In this document: piece by piece, positions 7,797 through 16,519 of the stretch
Layout of the letters: each line of letters opens with the position of its first letter
How positions within the stretch are numbered: position 1 is the stretch's first letter
Assembly (NCBI RefSeq): GCF_001591685.1
Contig: NZ_BCVJ01000003.1
Coordinates: forward strand, 18,680 to 82,679
Direction: 5' to 3'
Length of the DNA stretch: 64,000 nucleotides
Origin: Ligilactobacillus murinus DSM 20452 = NBRC 14221
Lineage (GTDB): Bacteria; Bacillota; Bacilli; Lactobacillales; Lactobacillaceae
Translations under genes and position numbers: made by a program
Notes under the pieces: model-generated
Told to the model about the DNA's origin: nothing
The model's database searches: none
Seen by the model: the letters and a program-made list of their open reading frames with translations, nothing else

Positions 7797-8489
7797 ATGG
7801 GAAAGAACTTTTTAGAACAAGTCAAGGGTAAGTTGATCGTGTCTTGTCAAGCATTGCCAAACGAACCTTTGCATAGTTCGTTTATCATGTCGCGGATGGC
7901 TTTAGCTGCTCAGCTGGCAGGTGCTGCTGGGATCAGGGCTAATTCTGTCGTTGATATTCAGGCGATCCAAGATGAAGTTGAATTACCGATAATTGGCTTG
8001 AGTAAGGTCGATTATCCCGATTCCTCCGTCTATATTACCCCAACTTTAAAGGAAATGCGTGCGGTTGCAGCTACTGGCGCTCAAGCTGTGGCCTGTGACT
8101 TAACACGCCGAAAGCGTCCAAATGGCGAACAAATTGCAGACATTGTAAGCCAAATGCGCAGCGAATTTCCTGAGACATTGTTGATGGCTGACACCGCGAC
8201 TTTAGAAGATGTGAAGTTGGCCAATGAATTAGGCTTTGATATTGTCGGAACTACGATGCATGGTTATACCCCTGAAACAGCGGGTGAAAATTTAGCAGAT
8301 AACGATTTTGCTTATCTCAAGGAAGTCTTGGCGTTATCTGATGCACCAGTGATTGCAGAAGGGAAAGTCGATACTCCTGCGAAAGCTAAGCGATGTTTAG
8401 AATTAGGCTGTCATGCAGTCGTAGTCGGTGGGGCGATCACTCGTCCTTTAGAGATCGCTAGTCGATTTGTTCAAGCAATCAAAGAATAA
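7797..8489 (+). CDS. nanE: N-acetylmannosamine-6-phosphate 2-epimerase
   Basis: A 230-residue (beta/alpha)8 barrel. It has SCQALPNEPLH at the N terminus, the IIGLSKVDY segment, ACDLTRRKRP and the C-terminal phosphate-binding region AEGKVDTPAKA and VVVGGAITRP, all characteristic of NanE. It converts ManNAc-6-P to GlcNAc-6-P, feeding the NagA/NagB route, which is not in this window. The ATG at 7797 has a GAGGTAAGG site. It is cotranscribed with nanA and followed by a terminator-like hairpin before the regulator gene. Confidence 0.95.
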   Translation: MGKNFLEQVKGKLIVSCQALPNEPLHSSFIMSRMALAAQLAGAAGIRANSVVDIQAIQDEVELPIIGLSKVDYPDSSVYITPTLKEMRAVAATGAQAVACDLTRRKRPNGEQIADIVSQMRSEFPETLLMADTATLEDVKLANELGFDIVGTTMHGYTPETAGENLADNDFAYLKEVLALSDAPVIAEGKVDTPAKAKRCLELGCHAVVVGGAITRPLEIASRFVQAIKE

Positions 8490-8495
8490 ATAGTT

Positions 8496-8549
8496 AATAA
8501 GTAGTTTACTGATGTGATATGCTATAGTCAGTGAACTATTTATTTTTTA
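8496..8549 (+). terminator. Hairpin terminator after nanE
   Basis: A 17-base stem (8496-8512 with 8528-8544, including two G-U pairs) is followed by a T-rich run to 8549. It separates nanAE from the regulator gene, which should then be transcribed at a lower level by readthrough or from its own promoter. Confidence 0.7.
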
Positions 8550-8564
8550 TAAAGGATCAGGAGT

Positions 8565-9383
8565 ATGAATATTTTAAATGAGTTGGAAAAGATCTATCCT
8601 AGCTTACCACGTCAGGAGCGCAAAGTTGCTTTACAGGCGATCCAGGAACCCAAAAAGATCCAACGTTTGAGCATCAATGAGTTAGCTAAGTTAGCGGGGA
8701 CGAGCAATGCTACGATCACGCGTTTAGTCAAACGGCTTGATTGTGCTAATTTTTATGATTTTAAATTGCGTCTTGTCAGTGATGAACAACTTGAACCTAA
8801 AGAAAGTGAATCAAAGTTGGCAATGCAAGTCCAACGTTTTTATGAAGAAGTTTTGACCCAGACTCGCCAACGGATCGATGAAAAGGTCTTGTTAGAGATC
8901 GTAAATAAGATCAGCACATGTCGTCGGATCTATATTTTTGGGTTAGGTAGTTCAGGGTATACTGCTAAAGAATTGACACAACGCTTGATACGAATGGGGA
9001 TCGCGGCTTTTGGCATGACTGAAAGCCATAGTATGTATATCAGTAGTGGGATCATGGAAAAAGATGACGTGATCTTGGCGCTTTCCGCAACTGGGAACAC
9101 GGCCGAGGTCAATAGAGCTGCTAAAGCTGGACAAAAGCAAGGGGCGACTTTGATCGCGATCACCGGGATCGAGAATAGTCCGTTATACCAATTAAGTGAT
9201 CTTGCGCTTTTAGTCAAGAATAGTAATTTTGTGGATAACGCGCGCTTTATTAATTCACAATTTGCGATGACTTATATTGTGGATATCATCACGACACTTC
9301 TCTTAGATGAAAAAGATCACCGTACTAAAATGGATCAAACGATCGAATTGATCACCAATAATAAATTTGATAAACCCAAATAA
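8565..9383 (+). CDS. RpiR/MurR family transcriptional regulator of the nan locus
   Basis: A 272-residue protein. Residues 1-75 form the RpiR helix-turn-helix (LSINELAKLAGTSNATITRL), and residues about 110-250 form a SIS sugar-phosphate binding domain (IYIFGLGSSGYTAKEL, ALSATGNTAEV). RpiR proteins often control amino-sugar and sialate catabolism, and the SIS domain could sense ManNAc-6-P or GlcNAc-6-P. GATCAGGAG precedes the ATG. Its likely targets are the paired leader motifs and the palindromes between nanK and nanA. Whether it activates or represses cannot be read from sequence. Confidence 0.88.
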   Translation: MNILNELEKIYPSLPRQERKVALQAIQEPKKIQRLSINELAKLAGTSNATITRLVKRLDCANFYDFKLRLVSDEQLEPKESESKLAMQVQRFYEEVLTQTRQRIDEKVLLEIVNKISTCRRIYIFGLGSSGYTAKELTQRLIRMGIAAFGMTESHSMYISSGIMEKDDVILALSATGNTAEVNRAAKAGQKQGATLIAITGIENSPLYQLSDLALLVKNSNFVDNARFINSQFAMTYIVDIITTLLLDEKDHRTKMDQTIELITNNKFDKPK

Positions 9384-9435
9384 CCTAAGAGCCCCGTTTG
9401 TAACTACACAAACGGGGCTCTTAGGCTATTTGGGT
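9374..9435. terminator. Very long hairpin terminator overlapping the regulator stop codon
   Basis: An 18-bp perfect stem (9384-9401 with 9408-9425, loop AACTAC) is extended by one mismatch and a further 9 bp (9374-9382 with 9427-9435). The outer arm includes the last codons of the regulator gene. A strong transcription end is expected for the convergent gene pair. Confidence 0.85.
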
Positions 9436-9451
9436 AAACTACCCTCTGCAA

Positions 9452-9669
9452 CAAAGCAATGCAAAAACCCAAACCCAATGCCAACCCCGCATTACGTTTG
9501 GTTTTCCGTTATTCAAACGGCATTACCCACTTTGCCTTACACTCTATCAAAACGTGTGCGGCAAAGCAATGCCTAGTGAATAACAAAAACCCAAACCCAA
9601 TGCCAACCCCGCATTACGTTTGGGTTTCCGTTATTCATACGGCATTACCCGCTTTGTCTTACACTCTAT
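9452..9669. repeat. Two copies of a ~100-base imperfect palindromic repeat
   Basis: Copy one covers 9452-9547 and copy two 9562-9669; they are nearly identical. Copy two has 12 extra bases (CTAGTGAATAAC). In copy two the arms pair over most of the length: GTGT, CAAAGC, AATGCC and GAATAAC on the left answer GTTATTC, GGCATT, GCTTTG and ACAC on the right, and the centre holds AAACCCAAAC/GTTTGGGTTT. Copy one has lost the left GAATAAC arm. The 3' end of the amino-acid permease gene overlaps copy two. Two copies without unique spacers rule out a CRISPR array. Confidence 0.85.
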
Positions 9670-10978
9670 TCTTATAATAATAGATCGGTAGACCACACAA
9701 AACGATCACTAAGGAGATCACGACGCCACTTAGGTCAGAAAATAATTCGCTGACTAAGACAAAAGCAGCACCTAAGATCGCTACGATCGGTGTTAAAGGA
9801 TAAAGTGGCGTTGAAAATGGGCGCTTTGAGCTTGACGTTGTTTTACGTAATTTGAAGATACCAAAGAAGGTCATCACGTAGAAACAATAGATCGTAAAAA
9901 TACAGATCTCAGTCAAACGATCAGCATCCACAGTCAAGACCATGCCTGAAGCAATAATTGCGATCACAGAGATCGAGACCATTGGGGTGTGCATCTTTTT
10001 ATTGAGATAAGCTAATTGCTTTGAAAATGGCAACTCATTGTTTTTAGCCATCGCATACATGATCCGTGGAATGGTCATGACTTTACCATTCATACAGCCA
10101 ACGATCGAAATAATGATCCCGATGTTTAAGATCTTACCACCGATCTTGCCAAATGCCATTTCCGCAAAGTGAGGAGTAGCATTTTCACCATAGCGAGCGA
10201 TCATATCAGCAGGCATCGTTTTGAAAATACTGTAGGAAACTAAAACATAGACGACCAATACCGCTGATAAACCTAAAACGATCGCTAACGGTAAGATCTT
10301 TTGGGGGTTTTTGATCTCACCACCCATATTAGCGATCAAGATCCAACCATCATAAGCAAATAATGTTGCCAAAATTGCGACCCCAAAATTGCCTGCCACA
10401 CTAGATGATCGTTCAGCTAAAACTTGCCCCACTGCATTTTGATCACCAAAGAGCAAACCAAAGACGATGATCGCAGCGATCGGAATTAATTTACAAAGTG
10501 TCGTGACGATCTGTAAAGCAGAACCATAACGGTTAGATAAGAAGTTAAAACCAGAGATCAAAATAACCGATAAGACTCCGATAAACGGTGTATAGCTAGC
10601 GGGAAAGCCAAAGAAGGCTTGTAATAAGATCGCTAAATAAGAACCTAACGCGGCAATAACAGCTGGCCCATAAACAGTGATCTGCATCCAGCCGGATAAA
10701 AAGCCCCAAACTTTACCGTAGAGATTGTGCATGTAAATATATAAGCCACCAGTTTGTGGCATTTGCGAGCCGATCTCGGCAATCGTCAATCCACTGGTCA
10801 AAGTTAAAACGCCTCCCAAGAACCAAGCAAGTAAAGCCAGGGTCGTTGAATGTGAATAACTTAAAACAGAAGCTTGTTTAAAGAAGATCCCAGAGCCGAT
10901 AACGGTCCCGATCACTAAAGCTAACGCGGAAAATAGATCGATCGAACGGTCTAAGTGAACTTGCTCATTTTTTTCCAT
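9659..10978 (-). CDS. APC family amino-acid exchanger, SteT-like
   Basis: A 439-residue protein with about 12 membrane helices. The first helix carries the APC substrate-binding signature GTVIGSGIF, and PQTGGLYIYMHNLYG follows, as in L-type (LAT) exchangers such as the serine/threonine exchanger SteT. It is a single gene convergent with the sialate regulator. A gap of about 160 bases separates its start from hflX. Its substrate cannot be fixed from sequence; neutral amino acids are likely. The stop codon lies inside a palindromic repeat that may end transcription. Confidence 0.85.
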   Translation of the reverse strand: MEKNEQVHLDRSIDLFSALALVIGTVIGSGIFFKQASVLSYSHSTTLALLAWFLGGVLTLTSGLTIAEIGSQMPQTGGLYIYMHNLYGKVWGFLSGWMQITVYGPAVIAALGSYLAILLQAFFGFPASYTPFIGVLSVILISGFNFLSNRYGSALQIVTTLCKLIPIAAIIVFGLLFGDQNAVGQVLAERSSSVAGNFGVAILATLFAYDGWILIANMGGEIKNPQKILPLAIVLGLSAVLVVYVLVSYSIFKTMPADMIARYGENATPHFAEMAFGKIGGKILNIGIIISIVGCMNGKVMTIPRIMYAMAKNNELPFSKQLAYLNKKMHTPMVSISVIAIIASGMVLTVDADRLTEICIFTIYCFYVMTFFGIFKLRKTTSSSKRPFSTPLYPLTPIVAILGAAFVLVSELFSDLSGVVISLVIVLCGLPIYYYKNRV

Positions 10979-11137
10979 AAATTACCAACCTTTTTATAGT
11001 ATTTAAGATAAAAGTTAGCATATTTTAGATTTTAAAGAAAGTTTATTTTAGAATTTCATATGATCTTTTTAAGCGAAATCGTTCACAAATTAAGGTAGGT
11101 ATGGTATAGATAACTTTTGCTATATTCGACCACCTTT

Positions 11138-12397
11138 TTAGTTAAGTTGATATTTGGCTAAACGACCAGCCAAAGCCGGGGCGACTTCAGCTTTGATCTT
11201 AGTACCATCAGCGAGATATTTAGTTTCAAGCACGGTCGCTTTTTGATTGAGTTCTTCAACAAGATCTCCCTTGGCATACGGGATGAGATATTCATGGGCC
11301 TGATAGTCCTTGAAGAGCTCTTGTTTCAATAGTTCAGCTAGTACTTTTAACGATTCGTCATCTTGAGCACTGAAGGTCAATTCTTTGCCGGCTAAGCTAG
11401 GGTAGCTGACAGCAAGTTTATCGGCTTTGTTGAAAACATAAAGCATCGGGATATCAGTCACTCCGATCTCGGTCAAAGTTTTTTCAGTCGTTTCGATCAT
11501 CTCTTGATAGTGGTCATCGGAAAGATCGACGACTTGGACTAAAAGATCGGCGTTAGCAGCTTCGGCTAAAGTTGTACGAAAGGCTTTGACCAACTGGTGT
11601 GGGAGCTTGGAGACAAAACCGACCGTATCACTTAATAAGATCTCTTTGTTGTCATCAAAACGGAGACGACGGACAGATGTATCTAAAGTAGCAAAGAGCA
11701 TATCTTTTTCAAAGACTTCTTTATTTTTTGTTTCACCAAATAGCCGTAAAAGACCGTTTAGGGTAGTCGATTTACCAGCATTGGTGTAACCGACTAATGC
11801 TGCGGTTTTGATCCCCGAGCGTTGGCGTTGCTTGCGGCGGGTCTGATGTTCTTTGTCGATCGTTTTGAGCTCTTTATTTAAAGCACTGATCTTTTTTTCG
11901 ATCACCCGGCGATTCAATTCGAGCTTAGTTTCACCCGCCCCACGGTTGGTATAGCCACCACCAGCGTTCCCAGCGGTCTGTTGGTCGAGCTTATCGGTAA
12001 GTCCAGTATGCAAACGTGGCAATTGGTATTGTAGTTTAGCAACTTGAACTTGGAGCTTGGCCTCTTTAGTCTTGGCCCGCGCTGCAAAGATCTCTAAGAT
12101 CAAAGCTGTACGATCTAAAACGCGCATCTCGGTGATGTTTTCTAAGTTTCGGATCTGCGTGGGTGTCAATTCGTCGTTTAAGATCAAGATCTGGCTGTTA
12201 GTCACCGCCCCGGCTGTTTTGATCTCTTCGACTTTCCCTTTGCCTAGATAAGTTGCTGCAATTGGGCGTTCAAGTTTTTGTTTGAACTGGCGAGTGACTT
12301 TCATATTGGCAGCTTCAGCTAGAGAAGCTAGTTCTGCCATCGTATAATCAAAATTTTCTTGTTCATTTTCGATACCCGCAATGATAACTGATGTCAT
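11138..12397 (-). CDS. hflX: Ribosome-associated GTPase HflX
   Basis: A 419-residue GTPase. The N-terminal HflX domain has YLGKGKVEEI and LNDELTPTQIRNLE. A coiled linker follows, with the glycine-rich GGGYTNRGAGETKLE. The G domain has GYTNAGKST (G1), DTVGF (G3) and NKAD (G4), then a C-terminal domain. HflX splits or rescues stalled ribosomes under stress. Start chosen at ATG 12397, 5 bases after a GGGGGAAC site; the upstream TTG would put this site inside the gene. Single-gene unit with an extended -10 promoter. Confidence 0.95.
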   Translation of the reverse strand: MTSVIIAGIENEQENFDYTMAELASLAEAANMKVTRQFKQKLERPIAATYLGKGKVEEIKTAGAVTNSQILILNDELTPTQIRNLENITEMRVLDRTALILEIFAARAKTKEAKLQVQVAKLQYQLPRLHTGLTDKLDQQTAGNAGGGYTNRGAGETKLELNRRVIEKKISALNKELKTIDKEHQTRRKQRQRSGIKTAALVGYTNAGKSTTLNGLLRLFGETKNKEVFEKDMLFATLDTSVRRLRFDDNKEILLSDTVGFVSKLPHQLVKAFRTTLAEAANADLLVQVVDLSDDHYQEMIETTEKTLTEIGVTDIPMLYVFNKADKLAVSYPSLAGKELTFSAQDDESLKVLAELLKQELFKDYQAHEYLIPYAKGDLVEELNQKATVLETKYLADGTKIKAEVAPALAGRLAKYQLN

Positions 12398-12432
12398 ATA
12401 AAGTTCCCCCTTGATCAAGTGATATTACTAAA

Positions 12433-12441
12433 ATTATACCA
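12433..12441 (-). promoter_or_regulatory. Extended -10 promoter of hflX
   Basis: The minus strand reads TGGTATAAT, a perfect extended -10 element, about 36 bases before the hflX ATG. No good -35 is visible, as is common for extended -10 promoters. Confidence 0.6.
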
Positions 12442-12791
12442 CTGTAATAGTAAATTAGTTGGGTCGAACTATAAATGAGAAAATACTTTTTTTGGATTCA
12501 GTCTTAGTTAATTGCATATTCCGAATTATTCTACTCCTAATTTAGGGATAAACGAAAATATTTCCGAATTACCAAAAAAATTTAGACAAAAATTAGCTAA
12601 AATAAATGGTAGGATCGCTGATGTATCAACTTTTTTTGAATAGAATATGATTTTATATATATAAATTTATACGTTTTGAATTAGAATAAATACTTGATTT
12701 TAATTTCGTTATCATATATATTTAAGTCAAAAGTTATTAAAGTAGGATGCAATTTAGAGGCATTAAGCAATTATTAAGGAGTTGTGAATCT
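12442..12791. other. AT-rich intergenic region between hflX and oppA
   Basis: About 350 bases without a gene. It contains the direct repeat TTCCGAATTA at 12519-12528 and 12562-12571, spaced 43 bases start to start. A candidate oppA promoter is TTGATT (12694-12699), 17 bases, TATATT (12717-12722). I see no riboswitch or RNA gene. The repeat could be a regulator site for peptide transport, but I cannot name the regulator. Confidence 0.5.
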
Positions 12792-14429
12792 ATGAAATTA
12801 GCTAAATTAGCCAAAGCGGGCGCTGTTGTGGCGTTGTCAGCTGTTTTTCTCGCTGCTTGTGGCAAGAGCTCAGACAATAGTGCCAGCGACAAGCAAGTGC
12901 TCAACTGGAGCGAAAGTGCAGAGTTGCCATCAATGGACCTTTCCAAGGCAACAGACACTGTTAGTTTTAACCAATTGAATAATTCGATGGAAGGTCTTTA
13001 TCGCTTAGGTAAGAACTCTAAGATCGAACCTGGGATCGCAACGAAGACAGAGGTCTCTGATGATGGTTTGACCTATACTTTTACTTTGCGTAAGAATGCT
13101 AAGTGGTCTAACGGTGATCCTGTAACTGCTAAAGATTTCGTTTATTCTTGGCAACGCACAGTCGATCCTAAGACAAGTTCACAGTATGCTTACCTCTTTG
13201 ACGGTGTAGCTAATGCACAAGACATTATGGATGGTAAAAAGCAACCTAGTGAATTAGGGATCAAAGCTGACGGCGACCATAAATTAGTCGTAACACTTGA
13301 TAAGCAAGTACCATACTTCAAGTTATTGATGGGCTTCCCAGTATTCTTCCCACAAAATCAAAAAGTGGTCGAAGAATACGGCGACAAGTACGGGACAGCT
13401 TCCAAGTACATGGTCTACAATGGTCCATTTGTCTTGAAAGATTGGACAGGGACAAACCTTAGCTGGACTTTAGCTAAGAACAAGAACTATTGGGATAAGA
13501 GCAAAGTTAAGTTAGACGAGATCAACTATAAAGTTAATAAGTCGACAACAACAGCTTACAACTTATACCAATCTGGTAAAGTGGATGCAACTGTTTTAGG
13601 GGCTGAACAAGCACGTCAGCTCAAGGGCCAAACTGGTTATACAGACCGTAAGGAAGCTTCCGTATTCTACTTACAACTTAACGAACAAAAAGCTGAATTT
13701 GCTAACACAAAGATCCGTCAAGCTATCTCTAAAGCGATCGATCGTGAACAATACGTTAAACAAGTTTTAGCGGGTGCTTCTACACCAGCTAAGGGCTTTG
13801 TCTCCAGTGGCTTAGCTGAACGTAATGGTAAAGATTTCGTTGACGCAGCTTATGTAAAATCAGCGGTTGAGTATAACGAAAAAGATGCTAAGAAGCTCTT
13901 TGAAGAAGGTCTCAAAGAAGTTGGCCAAGATAAGATCGAATTTTCTATCTTAGGTGATGATACTGATACATCTAAGAAGGCAACTGAATTCTTACAAAGT
14001 GAGATCACTGAAACATTTGGCTCAGATAAGGTCAAAGTTACAGTTTCTAATGTCCCATTCAAGACACGTATCGCACGGACACAAGATAAGAATTTTGATG
14101 TTGTAGTTTCTGGTTGGGGTGCTGACTTTGCTGACCCGATCTCCTTCTTAGACTTGCTGACTTCCGATAATCCGCAAAACGCTGGTGGTTGGAAGAATGA
14201 AGAATACGATCGCTTGATCGAAGCGTCTAAAACAACTGATGCTAATGATCCAGCTAAGCGTTGGGATAATTTAGTGCAAGCTGAAAAGATCTTGATGGAT
14301 GATCAAGGTGTTATTCCGCTTTACCAAAGTACAAAACCATGGATGGTAAAACCTTCCGTGAAAAATGTTATCTTTAACTCTGCTGGTGTAAACTACAACT
14401 TTAAGGAAGCTTACATCTCAGGTAACTAG
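12792..14429 (+). CDS. oppA: Oligopeptide ABC transporter substrate-binding lipoprotein
   Basis: A 545-residue SBP_bac_5 protein. The signal sequence ends in a lipobox (FLAAC), so it is a lipoprotein on the outer face of the membrane. The family core follows, with GLTYTFTLRKNAKWSNGDPVTA split by normal family variation. Start chosen at ATG 12792, with AAGGAG about 10 bases upstream; the frame extends back to 12747 in the leader. It captures peptides for the permease OppBC. A long hairpin without a T run separates it from oppB and may allow more OppA than the other subunits. Confidence 0.95.
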   Translation: MKLAKLAKAGAVVALSAVFLAACGKSSDNSASDKQVLNWSESAELPSMDLSKATDTVSFNQLNNSMEGLYRLGKNSKIEPGIATKTEVSDDGLTYTFTLRKNAKWSNGDPVTAKDFVYSWQRTVDPKTSSQYAYLFDGVANAQDIMDGKKQPSELGIKADGDHKLVVTLDKQVPYFKLLMGFPVFFPQNQKVVEEYGDKYGTASKYMVYNGPFVLKDWTGTNLSWTLAKNKNYWDKSKVKLDEINYKVNKSTTTAYNLYQSGKVDATVLGAEQARQLKGQTGYTDRKEASVFYLQLNEQKAEFANTKIRQAISKAIDREQYVKQVLAGASTPAKGFVSSGLAERNGKDFVDAAYVKSAVEYNEKDAKKLFEEGLKEVGQDKIEFSILGDDTDTSKKATEFLQSEITETFGSDKVKVTVSNVPFKTRIARTQDKNFDVVVSGWGADFADPISFLDLLTSDNPQNAGGWKNEEYDRLIEASKTTDANDPAKRWDNLVQAEKILMDDQGVIPLYQSTKPWMVKPSVKNVIFNSAGVNYNFKEAYISGN

Positions 14430-14477
14430 TTTTTAGTTGACGGTAGATAAGATCAGACTTAAAATGATTTAAAATAT

Positions 14478-14512
14478 CAAACAACGCAGGACTAACTATC
14501 CTGCGTTGTTTG
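14478..14512 (+). promoter_or_regulatory. Intercistronic hairpin between oppA and oppB
   Basis: A perfect 14-bp stem (14478-14491 with 14499-14512) with a 7-base loop is followed by GGC and an A run rather than T residues. It is therefore not a standard terminator. It may protect the oppA mRNA end or act as a processing or attenuation site. Confidence 0.7.
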
Positions 14513-14550
14513 GCAAAAAAAGACATCTCAGAAACGAGAGGATATACAAT

Positions 14551-15480
14551 ATGAAGAAATACCTGTTAAAAAGGGTTTTCTATATGGCGTTGACGCTCTT
14601 TTTAGTAGCGACCATCACCTTCTTTTTGATGAAGCTCATGCCCGGGACGCCATATTCAAACCAAGAAAAAATGTCACCCGAACAGATCGCGATCATGAAC
14701 CAACAATATGGTTTGGACAAACCGATCTGGATGCAATATTTGCTTTATATTGGAGGAATGTTACATGGTGACATGGGAACATCATTCCAATTTAGTAATC
14801 AACCAGTTTCCTATTTGATCTCAAGTCGGATCGGAGCCTCAGCTCAATTAGGGATCCAAGCAATGATCTTTGGGGTCTTCTTTGGGATCATCTTTGGTTC
14901 GATCGCTGCGATCAACCGTAATACTTGGGTCGATACTGGTGTTACGATCCTATCGATCATCGGTAAATCAGTGCCAAACTTCGTGTTAGCTGTTTTACTT
15001 CAATACTATATCGCTTTGAAACTTGGCTGGTTCCCGATCGCTGATTGGGGTGGCTTTGCCTATACAGTTTTACCAACGATCGCCTTAGGTGTGGGACCGT
15101 TGGCTGAAACGTCTAGGTTTATGCGAACTGGGATGGTCGATGTGCTAAATTCCGATTATATCGAGCTTGCCAAGGCTAAAGGACTAAGTAAGTTCCAGAT
15201 CGTTTACCATCACGCTTTACGTAACAGTTTGATCCCATTAGTAACCTTGATCGGACCATATACAGTTGCGTTGATGACAGGTTCGATGGTCATCGAAAAT
15301 ATCTTCTCGATCCCTGGTATCGGGGAGCAGTTCGTTAAATCGATCTTGACTAACGACTACCCAACGATCATGGGTGTTACGATGCTATTTTCTGCGGGAC
15401 TCGTAGCGGTCATCCTCTTGACGGATATCATCTACGGGATCATCGATCCGCGGATCAGACTTGCTGGAAATGAGGGCTAA
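14551..15480 (+). CDS. oppB: Oligopeptide ABC transporter permease OppB
   Basis: A 309-residue permease with six membrane segments. It has the binding-protein-dependent EAA loop (ELAKAKGLSKFQIVYHHALRNSLIP is the local stretch, residues about 205-230) that contacts the ATPases. Start chosen at ATG 14551, with GAGAGGA about 9 bases upstream. The first residues MKKYLLKRVFYM fit OppB/DppB. Together with OppC it forms the peptide channel. oppC follows after five bases. Confidence 0.95.
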   Translation: MKKYLLKRVFYMALTLFLVATITFFLMKLMPGTPYSNQEKMSPEQIAIMNQQYGLDKPIWMQYLLYIGGMLHGDMGTSFQFSNQPVSYLISSRIGASAQLGIQAMIFGVFFGIIFGSIAAINRNTWVDTGVTILSIIGKSVPNFVLAVLLQYYIALKLGWFPIADWGGFAYTVLPTIALGVGPLAETSRFMRTGMVDVLNSDYIELAKAKGLSKFQIVYHHALRNSLIPLVTLIGPYTVALMTGSMVIENIFSIPGIGEQFVKSILTNDYPTIMGVTMLFSAGLVAVILLTDIIYGIIDPRIRLAGNEG

Positions 15481-15485
15481 GCTTT

Positions 15486-16511
15486 ATGGAAGAAAAGATG
15501 AAATTACGACCAGAAGATTTTCAAGCTTTAGAAGTAAAAGAAGAGCTTGATGCTGAAAAGATCGCTGCGCCTTCCTTGACGTTTACCCAAGATGCATGGC
15601 GCCGTTTGAAGAAGAATAAAGGGGCGGTCATTTCGCTCTTTATCATTTTATTTATGATCGTTGTAGCGTTTGGTTCGACACCATTTGTCAACCGCGATAC
15701 TTTGGTCAGATCACAACCACAATATGCTAACTTACCAGCTAAGATCCCCGGTGTAAATATCAATGGGTTCAATGGTAAGGCTAAAGTTGGCGATGTTTGG
15801 GTCGATAAATATGCGCAAGCTGGTGTATCTAAAGACAAATACTTTGTTATGGGGACTGACTATTTAGGGCGCTCTTTGGCGCAACGGATCGTTTATGGGA
15901 CCAAGATCTCCTTGATCGTTGCTTTAGTTGCCACCTTCTTTGACTTGACGATCGGGGTCACGTACGGGATCGTATCGGGTTGGAAGGGTGGCAGGACGGA
16001 TAACGTGATGCAGCGGATCATCGAAGTTATCTCCTCCATCCCAAGTTTAGTTATTGTTGTTTTGATGTTGGTGGTCTTCAAACCAGGTATCGGCTCGATC
16101 ATTTTGGCGATCGCGATCTCTAGTTGGACGACGATGGCACGGATGATCCGGGCTGAGACGCTCCAGTTAAAGAGCCAAGAATATGTTTTGGCAGCGCGAA
16201 CGTTAGGACAATCCCCAACTAAGATCGCTTGGAAACACTTAGTACCAAACTTATCAAGTATTATTATCATCCAAACGATGTACACGATCCCAACTGCGAT
16301 CTTCTTTGAAGCTTTCTTAAGCTTTATCGGGATCGGGATCTCAGCCCCAGAAACTTCCCTTGGGGTGTTATTGAATGAAGGACAAAAGAATTTCCAATTC
16401 TTACCATATCAGATGTGGTATCCAGCGATCGTCTTGTGTGTATTGATGATCTCATTTAACTTGTTAGGTGACGGTCTGCGCGATGCATTTGATCCAAAAA
16501 CTAGAAGGTAG
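15486..16511 (+). CDS. oppC: Oligopeptide ABC transporter permease OppC
   Basis: A 341-residue permease with a cytoplasmic N-terminal extension (the OppC_N domain, about residues 28-80). A large extracellular loop follows the first helix. The transport domain carries FVMGTDYLGRSL and the EAA loop VLAARTLGQSPTKIAWKH. It pairs with OppB. The ATG at 15486 follows a GAGGG site inside the end of oppB. Only eight bases separate it from oppD. Confidence 0.95.
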   Translation: MEEKMKLRPEDFQALEVKEELDAEKIAAPSLTFTQDAWRRLKKNKGAVISLFIILFMIVVAFGSTPFVNRDTLVRSQPQYANLPAKIPGVNINGFNGKAKVGDVWVDKYAQAGVSKDKYFVMGTDYLGRSLAQRIVYGTKISLIVALVATFFDLTIGVTYGIVSGWKGGRTDNVMQRIIEVISSIPSLVIVVLMLVVFKPGIGSIILAIAISSWTTMARMIRAETLQLKSQEYVLAARTLGQSPTKIAWKHLVPNLSSIIIIQTMYTIPTAIFFEAFLSFIGIGISAPETSLGVLLNEGQKNFQFLPYQMWYPAIVLCVLMISFNLLGDGLRDAFDPKTRR

Positions 16512-16519
16512 GTTGTAGT

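Noticed and set aside
9452..9669. Possible CRISPR array
   Set aside because: Only two copies, about 100 bases each, self-complementary, with no short unique spacers and no cas genes.
9367..9677. Two overlapping frames in the palindromic repeats
   Set aside because: They are encoded by repeat copies and share the same repeated peptides; the region is structural DNA.
15893..16285. 130-residue antisense frame within oppC
   Set aside because: Shadow of a well-supported permease gene, with no start signal.
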